A stretch of 32,562 bases of DNA, taken from contig NZ_JADIJK010000040.1 of assembly GCF_017355205.1 (NCBI RefSeq), positions 1 through 32,562 of the forward strand, in the 5' to 3' direction. Source of the stretch: Bacillus sp. SD088 (GTDB lineage Bacteria; Bacillota; Bacilli; Bacillales; Bacillaceae_C). The notes under the pieces were generated by a model that saw only the letters and a program-made list of their open reading frames with translations, had not been told where the DNA came from and did no database searches. The position numbers and the translations under genes were made by a program. Every line of letters begins with the position of its first letter. Position 1 is the first letter of the stretch. Positions 23,345-31,158 of this stretch are shown piece after piece.

Positions 23345-25786
23345 GTGAAAAAAGTAATAGGAATACTTATGGGAATCATTCTAATTGCAGGTATGGTTAA
23401 TGTACCTAAAGATGTTTATGCTGTAGAAACAACTATGGATAGTCAGGGGTTGTTAGGTGAATTCTTTAAAAATGAACCAAACCCAAATGATCGAGAAGAC
23501 ATTACTGTATTTAACTTTGATGATTTTCGGGGAAAAAAAGCAATCGGAAATTTAAATGGCAGTTCCTTTACAAGTATTTTCAAGCAATTTTCTGGAACAC
23601 CTGATTATAATACGGCACGATTTACGGGCACCATAGTACCGCGATATACAGACGATTATACCTTTCATATGATCGGGGATGATGGTTTTAGACTGTGGAT
23701 TGATGAAGAAATGATTATTGACTTTTGGGAGCAAAAATGGGAAGTCCCACAGGTTAGTCCCCCCGTTTTTTTGGAAGCAGGAAAACATTATGATATCAAG
23801 ATTGAATATTTGCAAGGCTGGGGTGCTGCATGGCTTCTTTTAGAATGGGAAAGTGCAAATCAGGAAAGGGAGGTAGTTCCAGAATCAGCACTTTATTTGC
23901 CAGCAGATCATGTTATAACGACTAAAAAAGATGATTTACTTGCAGAAATTCAGAAAGGCGATTATTTGACGGAAAACTTTGCAGACAAGGTAAAAGCAGG
24001 TGTATTAAACAACTTACTGGCAGCAAAAGAGACTATGAATGAATTGCTAGAAACGGTCGATGATAAAGAGCTCGATGATTGGGAGAAAGCAGAATTATTA
24101 ATAGAAACGATTGAGGCAGGATCAATGGCTCGCACCAATTTTATGAAAGAAATGGGAGTCCAAAATTCTTCTGTACATGACAAATTTAACAATCCTTTAT
24201 ATCAGGGGCAGGATCCATTTGTAACTTATAAAGACGGATATTATTATTTTGTATCTTCTAGCAACTTAGACTCTAACAACAAAATTTATGTGTCCAAATC
24301 TCGTACACTAACAGATCAAGGAGAAAAGGTAATGGTATTTGATTCACAAGGAACACAAACTCGTATTTTTGCCCCCGAGATATTTTTCTTTGATGGCAAA
24401 TGGTATATCTATTACTGTGCCGACTTAAAAGATTATGAATATAGACATATGGCAACCGTTTTAGAATCTGTTACTGATGATCCACAGGGGGAATATGTGG
24501 ACAAAGGAGCCCTATATACTGGTAAAAATGGGGAATATAAACAAGCAAATGACTTTACAGTATTTGAATATAATGAGCAACTATACGCTGTTTGGGGTAC
24601 TTTAGGTACCGGAGAACCAGAAGGTCCCGCAATTGCTCCAATGGATAACCCTTATACAATTACAGCAGATCGCACTATTATAGGAGGCGGCGGGGAAGGC
24701 CCTCGGGTGTTACAAAAAGATGGAAAAGTGTTTATTACAGTATCAGATGGCGCTTTTGCCACAGACGACTATCGTTTATCTTATTATATGAATACAGACA
24801 AAGACTTCCTTAACCAGGATTCTTGGAACCGTACAAGCGATGTCTTTGTTTCCACTAACGATGTGTCTGGTCCTGCCAGAGCCGGATTTATAAAATCGGC
24901 TGACGGAACGGAAGATTGGATGATTTACCACACACGTGTATATAAGGACACGCAAGATAATGGGTGGCGTCAAGTCAATTTGAAGAAATTCGGTTGGAAT
25001 GAAGACGGAACTCCTGATTTTGATGAGCCAATTTCACCAGATGAATGGCAGATATTACCGTCTGGTGATTTAGGTCAAGGTGATATGTACCAAGCAGAGG
25101 ATGCCATTCTTTATGGTGATATTACTAAAGAAAATAGCCATGCCAATTACCAAGGAGCTGGCTATATTAACTTACCGGAGACACCTGGTGCAGAGGCAAG
25201 TTTTGTAGTAAAAGCTAGAGAAGACGGTGATTATATAGTAGGTGTAAGCTATGCTTATGGTGTAGAAGTGGATGGGGAATCAACAAATTATCCTACGACC
25301 CAGCTCCCCTCAAGAGCGGAAATCAATGTATATGTAAATGGTACACATGAAAAAACAATTGCACCAGATAAAACAGCAATTAGCTGGGATGAATGGTTTA
25401 CGACGTCTGAACGCTTAAACTTAAAAGAAGGAACAAATGTAATCAGTTATCGGATTGACAGTGATTCTATTGGTAATGTGAATTTAGATTATTTAACCAT
25501 GTATAAGGCAGATGAAGTAGCTTCAAGCGCCGCTATCATGAAGGAACTCGTTGAACGATTCAAGGAAGAAGGTAAAATTACGGATGATACAGCTGCCCGT
25601 GCCTTAGATATCCATTTAACAGGGGTCGATCATTTCGAACAACAAGGAGCAGTTGATAAGATTGTCAAACATATGAAAAGCTTTGAGCAATTACTAGAAT
25701 ATCAAAAAGATAACAAGGTGATTTCTGAGAATGCATATAACATACTTAAGGCGAACGCAAATACATTGATTAAGAAATGGTCGTAA
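23345..25786 (+). CDS. Secreted PA14-GH43-CBM-FIMAH glycoside hydrolase
   Basis: An 813-residue exported enzyme. Signal peptide (1 to about 27), PA14 domain (about 36-185), a helical linker (about 195-260), a five-bladed GH43 domain (about 275-565), a CBM6/35-like beta-sandwich (about 580-725, starting MYQAEDAILYG) and a FIMAH-like domain (last ~85 residues). The GH43 triad is visible: Asp290 in QDPFVTY, Asp403 in NDFTVFE and Glu451 in GGGEGPRV. GH43 enzymes are inverting and mostly release arabinofuranose or xylose; some subfamilies act on galactofuranose. The divergent YtfQ-like receptor gene makes a terminal furanose the likely product. The start is GTG with AGGGAGG upstream. PA14 and FIMAH domains closely resemble those of the GH2 enzyme, which suggests shared localisation on the same glycan. 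Confidence 0.9.
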   Translation: MKKVIGILMGIILIAGMVNVPKDVYAVETTMDSQGLLGEFFKNEPNPNDREDITVFNFDDFRGKKAIGNLNGSSFTSIFKQFSGTPDYNTARFTGTIVPRYTDDYTFHMIGDDGFRLWIDEEMIIDFWEQKWEVPQVSPPVFLEAGKHYDIKIEYLQGWGAAWLLLEWESANQEREVVPESALYLPADHVITTKKDDLLAEIQKGDYLTENFADKVKAGVLNNLLAAKETMNELLETVDDKELDDWEKAELLIETIEAGSMARTNFMKEMGVQNSSVHDKFNNPLYQGQDPFVTYKDGYYYFVSSSNLDSNNKIYVSKSRTLTDQGEKVMVFDSQGTQTRIFAPEIFFFDGKWYIYYCADLKDYEYRHMATVLESVTDDPQGEYVDKGALYTGKNGEYKQANDFTVFEYNEQLYAVWGTLGTGEPEGPAIAPMDNPYTITADRTIIGGGGEGPRVLQKDGKVFITVSDGAFATDDYRLSYYMNTDKDFLNQDSWNRTSDVFVSTNDVSGPARAGFIKSADGTEDWMIYHTRVYKDTQDNGWRQVNLKKFGWNEDGTPDFDEPISPDEWQILPSGDLGQGDMYQAEDAILYGDITKENSHANYQGAGYINLPETPGAEASFVVKAREDGDYIVGVSYAYGVEVDGESTNYPTTQLPSRAEINVYVNGTHEKTIAPDKTAISWDEWFTTSERLNLKEGTNVISYRIDSDSIGNVNLDYLTMYKADEVASSAAIMKELVERFKEEGKITDDTAARALDIHLTGVDHFEQQGAVDKIVKHMKSFEQLLEYQKDNKVISENAYNILKANANTLIKKWS

Positions 25787-25811
25787 TTTTATAAACTTGA
25801 TGTGAGCATAG

Positions 25812-25846
25812 CCCTCTGTGATAGGATAATCCCTTGTCATAGAGGG
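25812..25846 (+). terminator. Terminator after the GH43 gene
   Basis: A 10-bp stem (CCCTCTGTGA at 25812-25821 with TCATAGAGGG at 25837-25846, one G-T pair), with a small palindrome in the loop and TATTTCG after it. It starts about 25 bases beyond the stop codon. Confidence 0.75.
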
Positions 25847-26036
25847 TATTTCGCTATGTGCATTTCCCTAAAACAAGTGATCAGTTAAACAACAAAGAAT
25901 TATAATGTAGGCAAGATCCCTTTGCAAATTCTTTCCTAAACTATTACAATACTAGGAAACTATGTAATAATTAGTAATTTCTAAATCCATGTCTTTTCAG
26001 CTTATGATTTTGGTAATTAAAAAGGAGTGATTGGTT

Positions 26037-26858
26037 ATGAAGGTACATTTCTTAGGCACTGCAGCGGCGGAAGGGTTTCCAAACCCATTTTGCTTATGTG
26101 AGCCTTGTCAAAAAGCAAGAAAGCTAGGTGGGCGCAATATTCGTTCTCGTACATCCGTCATTTTTGATGATGTGTTAAAGGTGGATTTTCCGCCAGACTT
26201 TTTTTATCATGCTGTTTATCATGGGATAGACTTGTCTTTAGTTAAGGATTTGTTGTTTACTCATACGCATTATGATCATTTTCAACCAGGGGATTTGTTT
26301 AATCGGATTGAAGATTTTGCCCATGGAATTGACCACCCGTTGCAAATATATGGGAATGATCTAGCTATGCAAGGTCTTCTACAAACCTTACCAGCATCTC
26401 AAAAGGACAAACGTTTCTCCTATCATCGCGTCCTGCCCTTTAAAGAATTTGAAACACAAACGGCAAAGATCACGCCCCTTTTAGCGGACCATGATCAAAT
26501 GGAAACATGCTTGCTTTATTATATAGAAAAAGACGGTAAAAAAGTCCTGTATGGGAATGACACAGGTTGGTTTCCTGAAGAAACATGGGAGTGGTTAAAA
26601 GGGAAGAAAATCGATTTGGCCATTCTGGATTGTACAGGTAGCTTTAATGGAACTAAGCGTAGCCGTAATCATATGTGTATCGAGACGATCTTAGAAGTAC
26701 AGAATACTTTTGAACAGGAAGAAATGCTTGAAGAGAATGGACAAATCATCGTTACTCACTTCTCTCATAATTCAGGTTTTTTGCACGATGATTTTGTAAA
26801 GGCCTTCACACCATACGGAATTCAAGTAGCTTATGATGGATTGATGCTTCATTTATAA
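26037..26858 (+). CDS. PhnP-like MBL-fold metallo-hydrolase
   Basis: A 273-residue cytoplasmic metallo-beta-lactamase-fold protein. The start GTAAAEGFPNPFC followed by CxCEPCQKARK matches the extra zinc-binding cysteine loop of PhnP, and the metal site HTHYDHF is at about residues 76-82. Further ligands are likely at the His/Asp of LLADHDQ, GNDTGWF, LDCTGSF and THFSHNSG. PhnP is a phosphodiesterase acting on cyclic ribose phosphate in phosphonate breakdown. No phn genes are nearby, so the substrate here is unknown; a phosphorylated or cyclic sugar intermediate is possible. The ATG at 26037 is chosen with AAAGGAG nine bases upstream, rather than TTG 26031, which is too close. It is monocistronic, between the furanose and sulfatase gene sets. 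Confidence 0.82.
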   Translation: MKVHFLGTAAAEGFPNPFCLCEPCQKARKLGGRNIRSRTSVIFDDVLKVDFPPDFFYHAVYHGIDLSLVKDLLFTHTHYDHFQPGDLFNRIEDFAHGIDHPLQIYGNDLAMQGLLQTLPASQKDKRFSYHRVLPFKEFETQTAKITPLLADHDQMETCLLYYIEKDGKKVLYGNDTGWFPEETWEWLKGKKIDLAILDCTGSFNGTKRSRNHMCIETILEVQNTFEQEEMLEENGQIIVTHFSHNSGFLHDDFVKAFTPYGIQVAYDGLMLHL

Positions 26859-26911
26859 ATGCTTAAAAAACTCTTTTTATGAATGAGCAGCTGCTGAGAA
26901 TATCCTTCTAT

Positions 26912-26952
26912 GGCAATGCTAACACAATACATACTATTATGTTAGCGTTGCC
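26912..26952. terminator. Inverted repeat between convergent genes
   Basis: A 13-bp stem (26912-26924 with 26940-26952, one G-T pair) with a 15-base loop lies between the convergent PhnP-like and YesL-like genes. It probably ends transcription from one or both sides, but neither flank has a clear T-run. Confidence 0.5.
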
Positions 26953-27032
26953 ACAAGATATGATCAATCTTAGCAATCTCTCCCAGCAGATTTCCTGTTT
27001 CAAACGTCTAAAGGTATAACCCCTTCATCATG

Positions 27033-27668
27033 CTACGAATTTCTTGAAAATTGATGTCTTAGTCTATTGGAAACTCCCATCCTCCCAATTTTTTTAAATA
27101 CAAGTTCAGCAATACTATAAATTAGATAGGCACCAATGCTAAAAGCTAACAATGTTGCTGCTGGGAAATAAAAACACAATGCGATAATGATGCATAGTAC
27201 TACAAGGGATAGTAATGTATTTGGCAAATACCTAATAGATAGGATTAAGGCATTTTTTATTGCTGTAATGGCGGTTACCTTATAATGTGCAAGTACAGGA
27301 AAAATAACAACTGTGCTCAATATAAAGAATAACGTTAATCCAAAGAAGAAAGTAAATAAAAGATATTTTATATCACTGGTAAGCTGGTTCGTAAACATGA
27401 AATCGACTAAGAGTAATATGGCAAACCCCGTCCATAGACTACCAACGATAAAGCTCTGGATAAAGTTCTCTTTTAAAATACGAAAAAATGTTGCCAACAC
27501 TGGTGTGTCCCCATGCCTTTTCCATTCACGAACGACACCAAACATGGCAGTTGTAGCAGGGAAAATTGTGAAAATGGGTAAACACATTATGAGCCAAATC
27601 AAATTTAATACAAAAAATGTCATAATAAACTCTAGACTCTTATAAATTTTACTATCAACAAGGCCCAT
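27033..27668 (-). CDS. yesL: YesL-family (DUF624) membrane protein
   Basis: A 211-residue protein with five or six hydrophobic segments (about 15-38, 72-92, 100-122, 146-190 in two parts). The family pattern is visible in NLIWLIMCLPIFTIFPATTAM and the following WKRHGDTPV segment. YesL proteins are routinely encoded with CUT1 sugar transporters and YesMN regulators in polysaccharide-utilisation operons of Bacillus, but their role is not established. The gene is 18 bases downstream of the sulfatase gene and is the last of the CUT1 operon. The ATG is preceded by GGGAGGGGGAGAGG. Confidence 0.87.
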   Translation of the reverse strand: MGLVDSKIYKSLEFIMTFFVLNLIWLIMCLPIFTIFPATTAMFGVVREWKRHGDTPVLATFFRILKENFIQSFIVGSLWTGFAILLLVDFMFTNQLTSDIKYLLFTFFFGLTLFFILSTVVIFPVLAHYKVTAITAIKNALILSIRYLPNTLLSLVVLCIIIALCFYFPAATLLAFSIGAYLIYSIAELVFKKIGRMGVSNRLRHQFSRNS

Positions 27669-27686
27669 CCTCTCCCCCTCCCTAAT

Positions 27687-29090
27687 TTATAGTAAAAATG
27701 GATCTTCAACTTTTATAAGCCATTTTTTTAATTTTCCCTCCAATATTCCCGCAATTGGATGTGCTTGCGGATCCTCAATATATTTTGAAGCCAGTTGCAG
27801 TGGATCATCTTTTAGACTGTATAATAACCGAATGCTTTCTTGATTTGGCGCATAACCGTGATGTATGACATAAGTGTATTTATGTGTACGAATGGCTCTC
27901 CAACCATATGCCCGATTGTCTAACCCAGCATCCTGAAACTGTTGAATAGCTTGTACTCGCCCAGGATATGCACAAATAAAAGCCTCTTCTGGTCCTCCAT
28001 TTTCAGCATGAAGAATCCACTTTGATAAATCCTTGCCTTCTACAGATGTTGGAATGTCAATTTGTAGTAATCCCAGTAAAGTTGGCATAATATCGACTGT
28101 ATTAAGTAATACATTCGATTTTGCTTGCGGGATGATCTGCGGCCAACGTATAGCAAAAGGAATACCAATCGATTCTTCATACCATACATGCTTAGCCATC
28201 AACCCATGTGACCCCATCATTTCGCCATGGTCTGAAGTTAGTACAACTATCGTCTCTTCCTCTAATTTTTCTTTCCTTAATGTCTGTAAAATACGACCAA
28301 ACTGTTCATCAATACCCGACACAGCCGCAAAATAGTTTAGTTGGTTTTCTCTTAATTCCGTTATCCCGCCAGCCACCTCTTCTCCCGTGTGAATCATAAA
28401 GGATGATTGCACATTTTGCCGCAATGGCAAATCTTTTCCCTCATAAAGGTTTCGATATTTTTCAGGAACTTGCTCAAAGGGACTATGAGGAGGATTCCAT
28501 GAAACAAATAATGCAAAAGGATTATCTTCATTTCTATTTTTAATAAATTCAATCGCGCGATCTGTTTCATGTTCTACAGACCATTGGTTCACCTTAATTT
28601 TCTCTGGGCTATTACGCCAGTAATGCGGGGACAAATGCTCATCCCAAGCCCCATATGAATACCAATTGTGAAATTGATGGCGTTTAGGACCTGGTGGTGT
28701 AAATGCATCCCATCCTTTTGCACAGGACTTAGGTTTTTCTGTATGATTGAGTTCAGATAGATCCAAATGCCATTTCCCTATATATCCGTTCTTATAACCT
28801 GATGCCGCAAGAACATCACTTATACAAACCTCTTCAGGATTAAGCATAACATCAGCCCCCACTTTACAATTTGTATATACCCCTGTACTAATCGGATATT
28901 TGCCTGTTAATAAAGAACTTCGATGTGGTGAACATAAAGGGCAAACCGATACAGCATCAGTAAATACAGTACTTTCTTCGGCAAATGCATCTATATTTGG
29001 TGTGTAAACAGGATCCTCCTTCTCATACCCCACAGCTTGGCGCCGCCATTGATCGGCAAATATATAAATAAGATTAGGTTTCTTTTTCAT
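27687..29090 (-). CDS. Cytoplasmic type I sulfatase (formylglycine-dependent)
   Basis: A 467-residue sulfatase of the alkaline-phosphatase superfamily. The metal-binding N-terminus is PNLIYIFADQWRRQ. The maturation motif is CSPHRSSLLTG (Cys53), matching C-x-P-x-R with His where Ser/Thr is common; the Cys must be converted to formylglycine. Other family sites are IGKWHLD, NPPHSPF and LTSDHGEMMGSHG with Lys after it. There is no signal peptide, so it acts in the cytoplasm on imported sulfated sugars. The ATG at 29090 has GGAGGGG upstream; an ATG at 29111 overlaps the permease stop and lacks a site. It lies between the permease and YesL genes. The sulfatase subfamily and sugar cannot be told from sequence. 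Confidence 0.92.
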   Translation of the reverse strand: MKKKPNLIYIFADQWRRQAVGYEKEDPVYTPNIDAFAEESTVFTDAVSVCPLCSPHRSSLLTGKYPISTGVYTNCKVGADVMLNPEEVCISDVLAASGYKNGYIGKWHLDLSELNHTEKPKSCAKGWDAFTPPGPKRHQFHNWYSYGAWDEHLSPHYWRNSPEKIKVNQWSVEHETDRAIEFIKNRNEDNPFALFVSWNPPHSPFEQVPEKYRNLYEGKDLPLRQNVQSSFMIHTGEEVAGGITELRENQLNYFAAVSGIDEQFGRILQTLRKEKLEEETIVVLTSDHGEMMGSHGLMAKHVWYEESIGIPFAIRWPQIIPQAKSNVLLNTVDIMPTLLGLLQIDIPTSVEGKDLSKWILHAENGGPEEAFICAYPGRVQAIQQFQDAGLDNRAYGWRAIRTHKYTYVIHHGYAPNQESIRLLYSLKDDPLQLASKYIEDPQAHPIAGILEGKLKKWLIKVEDPFLL

Positions 29091-29110
29091 TGGGATTTCC
29101 CCTCCTTCCA

Positions 29111-29977
29111 TTATTTAATCCCTGTATTGGCGACCCCTTCCACGAAGTGATCTTGTGCTAGGAAGTAGACAATAATAGTTGGAATAATTGCGGAAACAGC
29201 AGCAGCCATTAGTAATGCGTATTCCGTGTTATATTCAGTAATAAAGTGCTGAATACCAAGCTGCAATGTATATAAATGATCGGATGTTAAGTAAATCAAC
29301 GGTCCAAGAAAATCATTCCAAGCATGCATGAAGGTGAATATCACGAGTGTCGCAATCGCCGGCTTTGATAACGGCATAATAATTCTCCAATAAATTCCAA
29401 AATCATTGAGTCCATCAATCCTAGCAGCTTCTAATAATTCATCTGGAACTGATAAGAAAAATTGCCTGAATAAGAATACGCCAAATGGATTAAATGAGCC
29501 AAGTAAAATCAGTGCCCAATGCGAATTAACAAGTCCTAGTTCTTTCATCAGCATAAATTGAGGAATCATCATAACTTGGTAAGGAATCATCATCGTGGCT
29601 AGATAGATAACAAATAAGCGTTTGCTTTCCGGAAACTTAATTTTCGCAAAAGCGTATCCTGCAAGTGAGCTATTTATAACAAGTAAAATGGTTGTCACTA
29701 CAGCAATCTTCAATGTATTTAAGTAATATAAATGGAATGGTACCTGTGTCCATACCTTTTTATAATTGCTCCATTGAAAGGTCTCAGGAATCCATTTAAT
29801 AGGGAATCCAAAGATTTCCGCTTCTGTTTTGAGGGAGGCCGATAACATCCAAATAAATGGTAAAATCATCATTAATGAGACGATTATGATCACTACATAT
29901 TTAATTATTTGGCCGATTTTTAGTTTTCTTGCTTTTTCTATAGGTGTGCAGCTTGAAGTTTTACTAGGAATCTCCAT
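29111..29977 (-). CDS. CUT1 sugar ABC transporter permease (MalG-type)
   Basis: A 288-residue permease with six hydrophobic segments, the first near residue 24-46. The EAA loop that contacts the ATPase is EAARIDGLNDFGIYWRIIMP (about residue 185-204). It ends in the usual short hydrophilic tail (FVEGVANTGIK). The chosen ATG at 29977 has GGAG six bases upstream; TTG 29989 would be directly against a Shine-Dalgarno sequence. It pairs with the MalF-type permease encoded 45 bases upstream. No ATPase gene is present in the operon. Confidence 0.92.
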   Translation of the reverse strand: MEIPSKTSSCTPIEKARKLKIGQIIKYVVIIIVSLMMILPFIWMLSASLKTEAEIFGFPIKWIPETFQWSNYKKVWTQVPFHLYYLNTLKIAVVTTILLVINSSLAGYAFAKIKFPESKRLFVIYLATMMIPYQVMMIPQFMLMKELGLVNSHWALILLGSFNPFGVFLFRQFFLSVPDELLEAARIDGLNDFGIYWRIIMPLSKPAIATLVIFTFMHAWNDFLGPLIYLTSDHLYTLQLGIQHFITEYNTEYALLMAAAVSAIIPTIIVYFLAQDHFVEGVANTGIK

Positions 29978-30022
29978 TAAAAACTCCAACTCCTTTCTTG
30001 ATTTTTATCATTGTTTCGATTA

Positions 30023-30919
30023 TTAATTGAGCCCATTTTTCTGTATCTTGGATTGGACAAAGGAAATTAAGATAATGAGTAAGAATAATACATAAGCCAT
30101 TGATGAGGCATATCCATATTCGAATTGCTTAAAGGCTGTGTTGTAAATATCATACACAAGTACATGCGTGGACCTACCTGGCCCTCCTCCTGTCAAAACA
30201 TATATAAGATCAAATACTTTAAAGGAATTGATCACACCAATAATGCTAGTGAAAAACAAAACTGGTGCAAGCATCGGGATCGTTACATGAAAAAGTTTAG
30301 AAATGGCACCAGCCCCATCTAATTCTGCTGCTTCATATAAATGGTTCGGTATCCCTTGTAATCCTGCCAAGAATAGAACCATATAATATCCAACCGAATG
30401 CCATATATAAACAATTGAGACAGAGACCAATGCCCAACTTGGAGAGGAAAGCCATCCTGGAGGGGGATCAATTCCGATTGTTATGAGAAAGCTATTTATT
30501 GGCCCCATCGAAGGGTTGAAGATAAGTTGCCATACGGCAGCAACAGCAATAGTTGCCGTTACATATGGTAAAAATACTGCTGTTCGAAATACCTTTACAA
30601 AACGAATTCCTTTATTTAATGCTACTGCAATAAGGATCGATAAAAATATCGTGACAGGCACAGAAATTAATGTGAAGAGAATACTATTAACAAAAGAAAC
30701 TTTAAAATTCGTATCCTGTAATAAGTTTTTATAATTATCCAATCCAATAAACTCAATATTTCCAAAACCATTCCAGGAGGTAAAGCTCATCATAAAGGAA
30801 GCAATAACAGGAATAAGGATAAAGAGTAAGAAGCCAATAATATTTGGCAGGAGAAATGTATAGGCAACCAATCGATTTCGTCTCACCATCTTTGATTTTG
30901 TTTTTTTTGATCGCTTCAT
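30023..30919 (-). CDS. CUT1 sugar ABC transporter permease (MalF/UgpA-type)
   Basis: A 298-residue permease with a basic N-terminus (KRSKKTKSKMVRRNR) and six membrane segments. The ATPase-contacting EAA loop is EAAELDGAGAISKLF with the TIPML end (about residues 193-212), and LTGGGPGRST lies in the loop before the last segment, as in UgpA/MalF proteins. It is the second gene of the receptor-permease-permease-sulfatase-yesL set. The 239-base gap to the receptor gene is filled by a palindromic repeat, unusual inside such an operon. Confidence 0.92.
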   Translation of the reverse strand: MKRSKKTKSKMVRRNRLVAYTFLLPNIIGFLLFILIPVIASFMMSFTSWNGFGNIEFIGLDNYKNLLQDTNFKVSFVNSILFTLISVPVTIFLSILIAVALNKGIRFVKVFRTAVFLPYVTATIAVAAVWQLIFNPSMGPINSFLITIGIDPPPGWLSSPSWALVSVSIVYIWHSVGYYMVLFLAGLQGIPNHLYEAAELDGAGAISKLFHVTIPMLAPVLFFTSIIGVINSFKVFDLIYVLTGGGPGRSTHVLVYDIYNTAFKQFEYGYASSMAYVLFLLIILISFVQSKIQKNGLN

Positions 30920-30950
30920 GTTGTTACAGCCCTTTCCTTTAAAAATATAA

Positions 30951-31146
30951 GAGACTGGGACGTAAGGATTTTCCCTAAAGAAAAAACCGAACTACTAGGA
31001 TGCATATATTCGCTTCAGAAATATATTTCGCTTTCCGAGGACGAGTGGCAAGCCTCCTCAGGCTTCGTCTTCCGAGGTCTTGCCAAACTCTCACTTCCCA
31101 CAGGAATCTACATATTTCCTCAGCTAATTATGTCCCAGCCACCTCT
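30951..31146 (-). repeat. Palindromic MITE-like intergenic repeat, copy 2
   Basis: The reverse complement of this segment aligns over its whole length with 8849-9030, sharing the CTGGGACATAAT end, the GTGAGAGTT and GGCAAGACC block, GAAGCC...GGAG...CTTGCCACTCG, GAAAGCGAA-TATATTTC and the far ACGTCCCAGTCTC end. It is about 14 bases longer. The terminal inverted repeats are AGACTGGGACGTAA and TTATGTCCCAGCC. It lies between the receptor and permease genes of the CUT1 operon. Confidence 0.82.
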
Positions 31147-31158
31147 TATGGAGTTAAA

